Shown here piece after piece: positions 47,691 through 58,589 of a DNA stretch of 64,000 nucleotides (position 1 is the first letter of the stretch; each line of letters begins with the position of its first letter). Source of the DNA: Cryptomeria japonica (Eukaryota; Streptophyta; Pinopsida; Cupressales; Cupressaceae). The DNA is taken from the NCBI RefSeq assembly GCF_030272615.1, contig NC_081409.1, forward strand, positions 476,936,573-477,000,572. The letters run 5' to 3'. The position numbers were made by a program, and so were the translations under genes. The notes under the pieces were generated by a model, which was given only the letters and a program-made list of their open reading frames with translations, searched no databases and was not told the DNA's origin.

Positions 47691-48919
47691 AATTTGTGCA
47701 ATTTTTTCCAATCTGTGAAATCATTTTTGTTGTGACCAAATCTGACTGTTTGACTATTTTTCGTGACAAAAGGACACAGTGTTGATGAAGACCCAATGTT
47801 TGCAAGTTTCTAGACTCAAAATGACTCCAAGAAAAGTGTGTTGTTTGATGTAAAAATGTTTTGCATACACTTGAAGACACAAAAGACACAATGTTTTGCT
47901 ATTTGGTCTTGAATGTTTTGAATGTTTAAAATAAGTCAAGCACAATTCTTATGGCTGGCCAAGACAATAGTTGTTGATCCTGCATAGGGTTTTACCCCCG
48001 AGGCTACGCTATTCAGAGTAGATACTTAGATGCTTGACCTCATTGGCTCCACCCTCGGCACTCACTTCTCGGGTCAGCCAAGCATCAGTCCCCATGAAAA
48101 CTCCCCATGGCAAACTTTGTATCTCTACTAAGAACCGTATGTGTGTGGGCCGCTACCAGAGGTCCGACCTCCTGCCTCAACAAGTAGAAGGATTTGGGAT
48201 TCTAAAACAAAAAGGTGCTAGTAAGGGTATCCGCTCGTGTGGCCATACATGCGGCACTTTCAGCTCTATAAATACAGAAGGCTCCCAACTGGTAGGGGTT
48301 ACGGCCTACAACTGATCAAATAAATTTGATCAAACGGGTTTATGGGGAGACATAGTGTCGGTATGAACTAATCAGCACACGTTATTCATAGTTTTCACCA
48401 TGAATACAGTTATTTGTAGTGGTTTGGAAGAAGATGGCTTTTCTTTTGCTACCACTTGGGTCATTCTCTTCTCACTAGTAGTCCTAATGACCACACAGGA
48501 AGACAGGCCCTCTAAAAATTAAACAAAAAGAGCTTATTGCTCAAGACACAAAAGACAATGATTCAATTTTAGTGCACCAATTGAAGTGTTTGCTAGTCTA
48601 TGAAAACAAGACACACAATAAAAATCCAAAAACCCTTGCCAAGGATCTACAACAAAGAGTTGTTAGTAGTTTGGATTGTTTCAAATAATCACCCCTTCTT
48701 GCAAGCACACAAGTTAGGTAAATTTTAGATCCAAAAGACTTTGTGAAATAGGGGCCTTCAACAAAAATGATTTTTCTTTCAAGACAAGCTGTACCAATTT
48801 TGTTAGCTAGATCTGAAAATGTTAGCTCAAAATAAACCAGATCTGAAACCTTAAATGCAAAAACTCAAAACCAAATCAATAAACCCAAAAAAAATTAAAA
48901 AAATAAATAAAATTTGAAA

Positions 48920-49190
48920 CCGATGCGCATAGACGTGGTTACCTTCGACACAGACGTGACTTCGTGATGCAGATGCGGTTCTGTGAGACACAGATGTGGC
49001 TCCAGAACCTAGACACGACTTCTGGACACAGATGCATCTAAAAACACCGTAGACGCGACTTAGGAACACAAATGCGGTTTCCAAAATTTGCAAAATAAAA
49101 TGCTGTCGATAACATAGACGCGATTCCAGATGTTGCAGATGCACCAGAAAATCAAAAACGCGATCCGAAAATGCGCAGACGCGAAAATAT
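48920..49190 (-). repeat. leader array 2 of the CGCGTCTGTG motif
   Basis: About eleven CACAGACGCG variants on the + strand, many with CG changed to TG or CA, as expected from methyl-cytosine decay. It lies about 100 bp from the primer site. Confidence 0.75.
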
Positions 49191-49274
49191 CAAAATGCTG
49201 TCGAAAATGTCAAATCTGCAACTTCAAAAACACAAAATCTGCAACAAGGATGTTAAATGCAAAAAAGGACAAGA

Positions 49275-49292
49275 GTCCCACCGGGCGTGCCA
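49275..49292 (-). other. primer-binding site of the gypsy element
   Basis: On the - strand TGGCACGCCCGGTGGGAC starts three bases after the 5' LTR. It has the TGG start and a GTGGGACTC portion complementary to a tRNA T-arm. I cannot name the tRNA with certainty (Lys-like). Confidence 0.75.
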
Positions 49293-49295
49293 AAA

Positions 49296-50098
49296 TGTAT
49301 ATGGTGAAAATGGATAACAACAATATTGAAAGACTAAATAGATTCAACCACAAAACCCTAGCCTAACAACAACAAAGATCCACCATAACATATGAAGATT
49401 ACCTAAGACAATGCAAATCAAATGAAATCACAAAGATTATACCATCACATGTCTAATAGGGTTTGGATCTCCATTCTTCCTATCTCCATTGATCTTGCTT
49501 GATATATTTGCTCTCAGATTTTATGTGCACAAGAGCTCAACAAAGAACGGAATGTGGTTGCAAGTAGGACCGCCTATGCTCAAAAGCCTAGTGTAGTCAA
49601 GTAGTTAATGGGGGGCTTTGCATAGATTGATTAGAATGATTGATTAGGGTTTGATAATGAAGGAAGCATCTCCTTATATAGAAGACACTATATGGAATGG
49701 AGGGATAAGATTGAGAGGTGTAAAAGGAGGTCGGCTATGATTAGAGGGTAGGTAAAAGAAATAATAAAATAATGAGAGGGGTAGGTAGTGTATGAATTAA
49801 TAGATGAATGACATGTGTCATGGGTAGAAAAAGTTAATGAATTAATTAAATAAATAAAGATTTATATAATTAATAGAAGAAGTGGGATCAATTAAATAAA
49901 TAAGATATTTATTTAATTTAAGAAAAGGATAATTTAAATAAATAAATGTATTTATTTAAATGAGAAATAAGGCTAGAAGAGGATAAATGAATTAATTAAA
50001 TAAATAAAGATTTATTTAATTAATAGAAGAATTAAGCTTAGATAATTAAATAAATAAAATATTTATTTATTTAGACTGGACAATTTTGGGTGTCTACA
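49296..50098 (-). repeat. 5' LTR of the gypsy element (803 bp)
   Basis: Direct repeat of 31128-31925, with a 5-bp difference in an AAATA run. Target copy GTTCC follows at 50099-50103. Confidence 0.95.
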
Positions 50099-50103
50099 GT
50101 TCC

Positions 50104-52783
50104 AAATGGCTTCGTGGAGCTTGCCCTTATTTGAAATTTGGCAAGACAATATCATCTAGAATCCATGACGGTGAGAACAATTGAAGGCAAGATTTTGGTA
50201 GATGTGGCTAAGGATGCCATAATTTCTTATTTTGATTTAAGTAGGAATACTCTAAGGCAAATTGATTTGAAGAGGCTTGAAGATGAATACAACCTAAAAA
50301 GAGAGGAATTAAGGAATGAGGAGGTGTCTCAATACAAGAAGAGATTGTATCAAGGTGCAAAGAATTACCTACTGTAGGTTGAGAAAGAGCCACTTGAGCT
50401 AGAGACGTTTGAAAATTATTTTGTAGAAACATATTATGCTTTGTGTGAGGTCTTGGGGGTTGAGTGTGGGATAACCAAAATGATAGTAGGATTCATGATG
50501 ATGGCAATGAAAATCCAACACCCACAATCTAATGAATTGTATGATTTTGCCATGTACATTCAAGATAAGTTGTATGAAGGACTGGTCAAGGAAAAAGATG
50601 AAAAAACCCCAATTGATTTAAGGTATTATTCCCTTTTGTGCCATCTAATTATTTTTTAGAATAGGATAGAGTGGGAGCCAAACCTAAACATAAACATGTT
50701 TGACCCCAAAGAAGGTGGCAGATGGCCAATCCAAAGGTGGACTCATATTTGGGACAAAGGATCCTAGTGGTCAAACTATGTTGCATTCTTTGATCATTTT
50801 TCTATGAAAGTACTAAGGTATTACGAGCTTCAATGCACAAGAATTCTAGCTGATATTGTAAAGGTATTGAGGGTAAGGGATGTAAAGCCAAAAAATGTTT
50901 CATTTCCCAGAGGGTGCATTCACCCACAATTTTGGTTATTTCTTCATGTATTCAGATTGCAAAGTAATCAAAGTTTATGGATTTTAACAGACCCCCCACA
51001 AGCTACTAATTTTTGTTTCTCCCAGGCTTGCATTTATTGAGTTCATATGGGAGTTAATGTCGATGGAAAGGTAGTGGGTTAGGCCAGAGAAGAAAGGCAC
51101 TCATATGCCAAGGTACATTGTGTATGGTGATTTTGCTATTGGTTATGATGCAATCGAGAAGGTACAAGAATTTTTGAGGGATACTTACCACCTTCAAAGT
51201 GTAAAGGCAAGGGAATATGATCCTAAAGGATATATTAATGAAATGAGAATAATTAGGATAAAAATGAAGATAGTGTATCAAAAACATGATGAATATGAAG
51301 ATTTGATCAAATATTGCTCCCCCCGAGAAGAATTGAATAGAAGAAAAATGTGGGACATTCTCAACAGAATGGAGAAAGAGAGAAAGCAGAGAGACTCTGA
51401 TTTCAAGGGATTTTTTTCAAACATCCAAAATAATTTTTTGAGAATGACTTGTAAATTAAAAAGTTTTGAACAAATTATTTTTGAAGCACGAAGAGAGTCA
51501 TCGGGTCAAAAGCTTGAAGAAAGGCCTACATATGAGCCCCTAAAAGATGCACCGATTGATAGGAAGGGGAAGCAAATTATGACAGGGGAGTCCTCCAAGT
51601 CAACCCTTCCTCAGGCAATGCCAAAAGGAAGCCAAATTCCCTCAGAACAAAGAAAACAGGTGGAGAAGGGTAAGGTTGTCTTGTCTGACTTTATAGAAAT
51701 TTTTCATGAAGAAGATGATTCTGGGGTTCCTTCACCTTCCCCTCCTCAAGATACATTTCAAGATTCAGATTTTGCAGAGGAACCATTGGTTGTAGATAGG
51801 ACAATTATCTGAAGTACAATCCCTAAGGAGGATGCCAATGATGAAATAATTCTAGTTACCTCATAGTTTTTGTCTGATGATGATTTATCAGAACCCTAGA
51901 ATTCAAAAGTTTTTGGCTACGGGATAAATTAAAGAGCTTGCAAAAGGATCAAGTGACAAACTTGGATCTAGATAATATAGATATTTCTCCTGGTGAGGCC
52001 AGAAAAATGGTCAAGGAGAGTGGTATGTTTCTCATTCCTAAATAGAACATTGAGCAAATTTTTGTGCTAGATCAAATAATGAGGCAAGAAGACCTAATCT
52101 ATGCCAGGGGGTTTAATACACATGGGACTAGGTTTCACCCCAGTATAAAAGTACTAGCACAATGTACAAAGGCCCCAAGTACAAACAAGCCTGTATTACT
52201 ATACAAGGTAGAGGAGAAGGTTGGTGATGTAGTGATAAGAACTTTGAAAGACATAGTAGTAGTAGAAGTTGCTACTATTGCACTGCATTCATCATTCTTT
52301 GCAAAGGTTGTTGCAATTGAAGAGAAAAGAAAACATGATATATTGAAAAGGTAGCATGCAACTCAGAATGCTAGTTTCAATGAATTGTATATAGAGAATG
52401 CCAAGTTGAAAAAAGAATTGGAAAAAAGGGATGTTGCTTTTGTTGTAGTAATGGAGCAACAAACACAGGGACAATGGGTACAAGTTGGACTTGGTGAGTT
52501 AGAGGACATTCCTTCCTCTCTAATTTTGGAAGTTGAAAGAATGACTTTCAAGAATAAGGCACTGTCCAGAATCATCAAAAACAAGGACAAGAAGTTGAAA
52601 CAAATTAAAGATAAGGAAGAGGACAAATGCCTAGCTATTAGGAATGACACAATTTTGCATTTAATAGGCCAAATGATAAATAAACTAGATGAGGTTCATG
52701 CCTTACTCCAACACATTTTTGAAGTTCATGGGAAAATACAAAGCTTGGTTTTATTCTTTCAGCCTCTGAAAGCCATGTGGTAG
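50104..52783 (+). pseudogene. second retrotransposon accessory ORF, main part
   Basis: Resumes the ORF split at 31122. Readable blocks: ARQYHLESMTVRTIEGKILV (50130-50377), LCEVLGVECGITKMIVGFMM (50441-50659), MKVLRYYELQCTRILADIVK (50804-51040), a Lys/Glu-rich block 51105-51812 ending in an acidic Ser/Pro tail, MLDQIMRQEDLIYARGFNTH (52064-52354), and a coiled-coil C-terminus (LKKELEKRDVAF; KNKDKKLKQIKDKEEDK, 52385-52783). It is broken by several stops and small frame changes. No polymerase, protease or nucleic-acid-binding motif. General plan (globular start, charged middle, coiled-coil end) resembles the accessory ORF at 12271. Function unknown. Confidence 0.5.
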
Positions 52784-53618
52784 CCTAGGACTACAATTTT
52801 AAAATAAATATTCTTAGCAGTGAAAAATTTGCCCTCTTCTCCCCCAATTATTGGAGCCACATGGAAGAGTTATAATACAATTATTAGGGAGACCACTCAT
52901 GTGGAGGGTTGGGAGGTAGTCTTGAAGGAGAAAATGAGTTCTTTTAGGGGTTTTAAAAAATGGGATATTCCCAAATTTTTGAATAAAGATAATCGTGTAA
53001 AGGATTTAGAAGTGTGGAAGAGTGACTTTGAAGAGGCAGTGTAGTCATCATTGGACCGACTAGTATGATGGGACCCCACACCAAAGGACACATATTATTT
53101 GATCATTGAAAAAAATTTGGAAATTGATTCATCATACCAAAATTATTTTACTCACAACAAAACAAAGGAGGTATTAATTAATTTGCAGGAACCAAAAACT
53201 TTCAAGTGGCCCAGCATCACACAAGTAGAGAGTTGGCATGAAGAATAGTACACACAAGGAAGAGCAGCCAGAGGAGGAGTAGCTCTTAGTGTCAGTTTTG
53301 GTTTTCCTCATTCTTTTTTACAAGTTTCTTTTTATAGGTGTGCACTTTTTGCTTCACAATCAGCACATACCTCTCGAGGACAACGCCACCTTCAACATCA
53401 ACTTTTGAATTTTGGACAAGGACAAGAGCCACAACATGAAGACACATTAGCCTCACTCTGCTTAAGCATGCAGTTGCAATCCCAAGAAGTAGTTATTATA
53501 TCCATCTTCTTTCTCTCCCTCAAGGAAGATTTTGTATTGTACTTGTAAAACATGCCCTTTGGCATATTCCATTGAAATGCAGATCAAATTTTGACATGTG
53601 TACTATCGGCCCGAAGCT
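52784..53618 (+). other. downstream remnant of the accessory ORF, then non-coding
   Basis: A readable piece at 52820-53044 (GATWKSYNTIIRETTHVEGW) appears to continue the same protein type, followed by broken frames to about 53500. No purine tract is clear before 53619. Confidence 0.4.
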
Positions 53619-54925
53619 TGTTTTTGTTGGAAGTGTTGTCATTGATGTCAAGAGTGGAATTATTATTATTGATGTCAGAACCATGGAATGATATATAGAG
53701 AATATTGACAAAGATCTATCATCATAAATATATGAAGATCATATTGACTATGAAAGAGGTTCACTTTGGAAACACATTTTTAACACTTAGGTCTCAGTCG
53801 GAGATATTGTCATTCAAGTGGCATGACCATTCCATCTTTGCAACATTATACTCGATCGCTTCAGTGGATTCTGGAGATTCAGAGATATCATGTTAAGAAA
53901 ACAACAATAAATATACGTTCGGTGGAAGTGAGTACATATTTGTATGTAGTAATTCATCAACGATTATATAAAGACAACAATAAGTGATTAAAGGAGATAC
54001 AAATAATCTTTAACAAGGAATAGTGACTTTATTATACAAGGATAAATCAACAATCAATATTGAAGAAAGAAACATTAATATGCAACAACAGGTCAGTGGT
54101 TTGCTTGGTCATAAAGAATGAGCAACGAAGATGATTAAAGATAAGAAAGAAACAACGATTTAAGTCACTCATTATTTAAGAAGAAATTTTAATTATGTCA
54201 CAGTCGAAGAACTTATAGAAGACATAATGGAACTCAGAGTTCCTACCTTCAAGCTCTTCAATGTCGAGGTAGAAGTCTTAGTGGCAGTGAATAGTATAAA
54301 TACATGAATGCAGTGATTCCATTAATAAGATTAGTGGAGCAAAGAAAAATATGAAATGTGTTTTAGATTCATACTGAAATATATATGCAGCCCATGTTTG
54401 AATAGTATATGCATATTTAAAAAGGAAAAGTATATAGAGGAGATTGTATTAAATTTGTGAGAGATAGAATTTATGTAATCAGGTCATATGAAGGCATTGT
54501 AAAAGTCTTGTCATCCATTGAAGAAGACATATCTTGTGAAGATAAGTCTATCATCCTTTGTAGAAGCAACATTTGAAGGCAAAACCATGATTTGGCGGTT
54601 GGTGTCTCATTTAGGTGGAGTTAGTGCTTCATCCTTGTGGATTGGTGCTCACTAAATCAAATTTGGGAGTTGGTGCTTCCAGTGGGTTGATGCTTACAAA
54701 TTTAGAAGTGGGAGTTGGTGCTTCTATTGGGTTGGTACTCACAAACAAAATTAGGGGTTGGTGCCTCTATTAGGTTGGTGCCTACAAACATTGTAAAAGA
54801 ATTATTATATAAAAGCAATAATTTGTCGTGGTTTTCTCCCATTTGGGTTTCCACGTACAAAAACATCGTGTTATTGTGTTTTTATTATGTGTATGCACTA
54901 GTACATTTTGGCCTAATTTCTGACA
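53619..54925 (+). repeat. LTR-like sequence, probably the 3' LTR of the element carrying the second accessory ORF
   Basis: Starts near TGTTGGAAGTGTTGTCATTG, a typical LTR opening. About 1.2 kb later it has the TGGTTTTCTCCCATTTGGGT/TTCCACGTAC phrase common near the end of plant LTRs. The end point is uncertain. No left partner is found before 30.5 kb, so this may be a lone copy or the partner may lie elsewhere. Confidence 0.45.
54595..54795 (+). repeat. degenerate tandem repeat around GGGAGTTGGTGCTTC
   Basis: Four or five units of 50-60 bp: GGTTGGTGCCTAC/GCTCACAAA alternating with GGGAGTTGGTGCTTCTATT. It lies inside the LTR-like sequence. Confidence 0.7.
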
Positions 54926-55218
54926 GCTAATTGTCAGAATTTCGACAACACCATGTCGGACTTTCGACCAATTTTACCATCGAAAACTCATTGTCAGTCT
55001 TCCCGACGATGCAATTTGCGTCGGACGTCCGACAACGTTATGAACTCCTCCGACAGTGGCTATATTTGCTCCCTTGACCACAAATTTTTGCAGATTACTG
55101 TCGGAATTCTGACGGATGCTATGTTTGCTCCTCGACTACTGTCCGACATGGAAGTGACATCGGATATACAACATCCTTGTTGGATGTTTCTTTAGTTGTC
55201 GTCAGAATTCTGATGGTG
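54926..55218. repeat. cluster of short palindromes GTCGGA/TCCGAC
   Basis: At least eight GTCGGA, GTCAGA or complementary hexamers in about 290 bp. These include the perfect palindrome GTCGGACGTCCGAC (55020-55033) and GTCGGAATTCTGAC (55100-55113). It abuts the left arm of the DRM palindrome. Confidence 0.6.
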
Positions 55219-55705
55219 AGAGATGATGTGGGTCATACGGCTTTTCCGTCGATGCATGAAAGCATTGAACGAGTTCTACTTTTAAAAATTGCATAAAACA
55301 TTTATTATTTATTTGATTCAGTGTTATTTGCAAAAAAGAATTATCAATGATGTTTCCTTTCTCCAAGAATTGTCTAGGATCTTTCCATCAGATAATATGT
55401 AACATCGAATGACTAAATCTTTTCTTTACAAATGCTTATTTTATTTAATTATCATCTGAGCATGAATTAAAATTTATATCTGTACGGAAATAGAACATAC
55501 AAGATGAAGACTCATGTGCAAGTAAATTTTGTAAAAGAAAGCAAGCAGGCTTTATCTTGAATGACATGGAAACAAGCTCATCAACTGCCTAGAAGAGAGC
55601 AATTGGAGAAAAGCAAAGGAAAGTGTTAAAGGGTGATAAATAGATAAAGAGTATGCAATACAAACAAACAATGTCTGGAGTGTGTGATGTGACGTCTCTA
55701 ATTTA

Positions 55706-56443
55706 TGTCCGGAGGGACTAATTGGTTTTGGAGTTCCTGCGAAACCTATTGGGCCACGCTTGGAGGAAATCAATGCATTCATGCAAGGAGCACCTTTTTT
55801 CTATTATGAGAATGATGCTTTTTCACCGAAGGATATTTGGAAGGCAATATCCAAAAATTTCTATAGTGTGGAACTAGAGTTGGTGGACTCGAAGTAATTT
55901 TCAGCTTTTAGAAGACCAAGAGGTTATGTACACAATCTCCCAATAGAAGGGCGATTTCAAGCATTACCTCTACCCCCCATGAATATTTAAGAAGCACTTC
56001 CTCAGACAAAGGACTATTGGCCTCCATGGGATCAAAGAAAAAAATTGAAGCATAGACTCTAGACGATGTGGTGGTGTCCTTCGTGAAGAACTCTACACTA
56101 TAATTGAAAATTCACGAGGGAAACTACAAGATAGTGAACATAAATACATTCTTGAAAAGTCTGAAAAATGGAACTTGGTTTGGGTGGGGCCAGGTCAGGT
56201 GGATCCTCTAGAGGTTGATGAGATAGAAATAATATTAGGATTTGAAAAAGATCACACTCGTGGAACTTCATGTGCGACTGATTGATTGGGCTATTTGGGT
56301 AATGCATTCCAAATAGATATAGTTGCATACCATTTATCTGTCTTGATTAAAGCCTTTTATCCTGATGGCATTAAATTAAAGTACTTTCTCTTCTATCTGG
56401 TATTGGTGGAGAAGAGGTTGCATTGAATCGACCTAAAATACAT
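55706..56443 (+). pseudogene. DRM: DRM-type cytosine methyltransferase fragment, left (fold-back) arm
   Basis: DRM enzymes carry out de novo cytosine methylation in RNA-directed DNA methylation. Readable on the + strand: FMQGAPFFYYENDAFSPKDI (motif VI region), RGYVHNLPIEGRF, LPQTKDYWPPWDQRKKL, KWNLVWVGPGQVDPLEVDE, ILGFEKDHTRG, LGNAFQIDIVAYHLS (motif X) and the beginning of motif I. This is the order peculiar to DRM proteins (VI, IX, X before I). The catalytic Pro-Cys motif is absent because the copy ends before it. Stops (55893, 56008, TGA at 56282) and frame shifts make it a pseudogene. No intron is visible across the coding stretch, which could mean a processed origin. Confidence 0.85.
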
Positions 56444-57207
56444 ATTTTTGTAGATACAACACAAGTTAAATGTATCCCAGGTCGATGCAAAGCAACCTCT
56501 TCTCCACCAATACCAGATAGAAGAGAAAGAACTTTAATTTAATGTCATCATGATAAAAGGCTTTAATCAAGATAGATAAATGGTATGCAACTGTATCTAT
56601 TTGGAATGCATTACCCAAACAACGCAATCGATCAGTTGCACATGAAGTTCCACGAGTGTGATCTTTTTCAAATCCTAATATGATTTCTATCTCGTCAACC
56701 TCTAGAGGAGCCACCCAACCTGGCCCCACCCAAACCAGGATCCATTCTTCCCACTTTTCAAGAATGTATTTCTCTTCACTATCTTGCAGTTTCCCTCGTG
56801 AATTTTCAATTATAGTGCAAAGTTCTTCATGAAGGACACCACCACATCGTCTAGAGTCTATGCTTCAATTTTTTTCTTTGATCCCATGGAGGCCAATAGT
56901 CCTTTGTCTGAGGAAGTGCTTCTTGAATAGTCATGGCGGGGAGAGGTAATGATTGAAATCACCCTTCTATTGGGAGATTGTGTACATAACCTCTTGGTCT
57001 TTTGAAAGCTGAAAATTACTTCGATCTGCCAACTCTGGTTCCACACTATAGAAATTTTTGGATATTGCCTTCCAAATATCCTTTGGTGTAAAAGCATCAT
57101 TCCCATAATAGAAAAAAGGTGCTCCTTGCATGAACAAATTGATTTCCTCCAAGTGTGGCCCAATTGGTTTCGCAGGAACTCCAAAACCAGTTAGTCCCTC
57201 CGGACAT
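56444..57207 (-). pseudogene. DRM: DRM-type cytosine methyltransferase fragment, right arm
   Basis: Mirror copy on the - strand with slightly better-preserved reading: VGPGWVAPLEVDEIEIILGF, KDHTRGTSCATDRLRCLGNA and FQIDTVAYHLSIL. Motif I appears in another frame after a 5-base TTAAA duplication (ATTAAATTAAAG), giving SGIGG followed by EVALHRPGIHL. All copies in this window share that frameshift. The loop sequence continues it as LTCVVS. No catalytic Pro-Cys motif. Confidence 0.85.
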
Positions 57208-57692
57208 AAATTAGAGATGTCACATCACACACTCCAAACATTGTTTGTTTGTATTACATACTCTCTATGTATTTATCACCCTTTAACACTTTCCTCTACT
57301 TCTTTCCAATTGCTCTCTTTTAGGCAGCTAATGAGCTTGTTTCCATGTCATTCAAGATAATGTTTGCTTTCTTTCTTTTATGAAATTTACTTGCACATGA
57401 GTCTTCAGCTTGTATGTTCTACTTCCATACAGATATAAATTTTAATTCACACTCAGATGATAATTAAATAAAACAAGCATTTGTAAAGAAAATATTTAGT
57501 CATTGGATGTTACATATTATCTGACAGAAAGATCCTAGACAATTCTTGGAGAAAGGAAACATCATTGATAAACTTTTTTTCAAATAACACCGAATCAAAT
57601 AAATTAAAAATGTTTCATGTAATTTTAAAAGTAAAACTCTTGTATGCTTTCATGCACCGATGGCAAAGCCGTTTGACCCACACCATTATCCA

Positions 57693-58228
57693 TAATAGAA
57701 CAAATCAATATAATAGGCTATTATAAAGAATATATACAAAAATATGAAAGAACATTAAATTACCATTACAAACCCATAAACCATTAAATAGTGAAAATAG
57801 ATATAAATTTGTAAATGTCTCCCTACAAACACCACAACCATAACCAAAAGAAAAAAAATTCTTACCCGCAAAAACTAAGTAGATGGTGAGTTGCAAGTCT
57901 ACAACATCTCTCAGATGATCAAACTGTTTCTTAATTTTGTTCTTCTGATTAGTCAATGGATTTTGTTGCATGTACAAGTTTTCTATTTGAAGCCTTCCAT
58001 TTCCCTATATTTGAGACTTAATAAAATTCTTGTGAGTAGAATGGTGAAGTTTATCACCCAAACAAATCATATGCAAGGGAGACAATCAATTAAGGTCCAT
58101 CTGATCTTGAGACATTGCTGCCCACTTTAGCATGTCACATCCTAAATTGACAAGACTCGTGATTGGGACCCAAAATTTGATCCCTCATTTCTTGCCTCAT
58201 GTGAGAAAAAAATCAAACACTTTATGTA
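57693..58228. other. no recognisable gene
   Basis: AT-rich sequence between the palindrome and the first TATA-bearing repeat. Nothing supported. Confidence 0.45.
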
Positions 58229-58371
58229 TGATTAGGTATAAAAGGAAGCCCACCTTGTCATTTGAAGGGGTATACCTACAATTCAAGTGATCTCTTAACT
58301 ATAAAATCAATTAAATTCCAAGTGAACAAGCAATCAAGCATTCATCAAGCATTGAAGGAGAATTCAAGTTA
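58229..58371 (+). promoter_or_regulatory. TATA-bearing repeat P, copy 1
   Basis: ATTAGGTATAAAAGGAAGCC opens a block of about 140 bp that recurs at 58821-58962 and, shortened, at 61374-61449. TATAAAAGG is a good plant TATA box. Content after it (ATCAAGCATTGAAGGAGAATT) looks like the start of a transcribed LTR R region. It lies about 350 bp upstream of hairpin copy 2 in the same direction. Confidence 0.5.
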
Positions 58372-58464
58372 AAGCACACTTCCATTTCCATTAAAGGAGA
58401 AATGGGCAGGAGATTAAGAATAAAAACCTTCCATATTGCACACTTCAAGGTATATTCAAACCTA

Positions 58465-58587
58465 TTTGACCTAGGAAATCCCCCATCAACAAACCTATTT
58501 TCGTCATTTTGTGTGTAGGAAATTGATTCAGGAGTTACGTGTGAAGAATTTAGCAAAGTAAATGATGACAATCAAACTCAAATTTTA
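58465..58587 (+). repeat. repeat Q, copy 1
   Basis: A block of about 123 bp starting TTTGACCTAGGAAATCCCCC, repeated at 60597-60718 with few differences. It ends exactly where the DRM hairpin copy 2 begins. Confidence 0.8.
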
Positions 58588-58589
58588 TC

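Larger units (their letters stand above)
47007..49274 (-). other. 2.3-kb untranslated leader of the gypsy element
   Basis: Non-coding between primer site and gag. Two arrays of CGCGTCTGTG motifs (on the - strand) lie at 48920-49190 and 47490-47690. Between them, 48000-48330 is less AT-rich and unique-looking. A TATA-like CTATAAATA on the + strand at 48266 would point the wrong way for gag. No protein can be supported here. Confidence 0.6.
31128..50098 (-). mobile_element. Ty3/gypsy retrotransposon of Tat/Ogre-like layout, mosaic with Ty1/copia
   Basis: 18,971 bp flanked by the 5-bp target duplication GTTCC (31123-31127 and 50099-50103). It is read on the - strand: 5' LTR 50098-49296, primer site, 2.3-kb leader, gag, protease, G-patch-like linker, RT, integrase, then an antisense spliced plant-mobile-domain gene, purine tract and 3' LTR 31925-31128. 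gag, protease, linker and RT start share one frame from 47006 to about 42624, broken only by stop codons. The layout, with an antisense ORF between integrase and the 3' LTR, is characteristic of the Tat lineage. The RT/RNase H region is replaced in two places by Ty1/copia sequence. LTRs differ at about 15 positions plus one 5-bp gap by eye. Confidence 0.92.
55219..57692. repeat. 2.47-kb inverted repeat (palindrome) built from a DNA methyltransferase fragment
   Basis: Left arm 55219-56443, loop 56444-56469 (26 bp), right arm 56470-57692. The arms match over about 1.2 kb with a few percent differences by eye. They include about 490 bp of upstream non-coding sequence and about 740 bp of DRM-like coding sequence. 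The loop reads in continuity with the right arm, so the right arm is the original (minus) orientation and the left arm is the fold-back copy. Confidence 0.9.

Noticed and set aside
48250-48320. TATA box CTATAAATA as promoter in the gypsy leader
   Set aside because: It is on the + strand, opposite to gag, with no gene downstream on that strand for many kilobases.
55706-57207. Functional DRM gene
   Set aside because: It is truncated before the catalytic Pro-Cys motif, has stops and a shared frameshift, and is present as two mirror copies.
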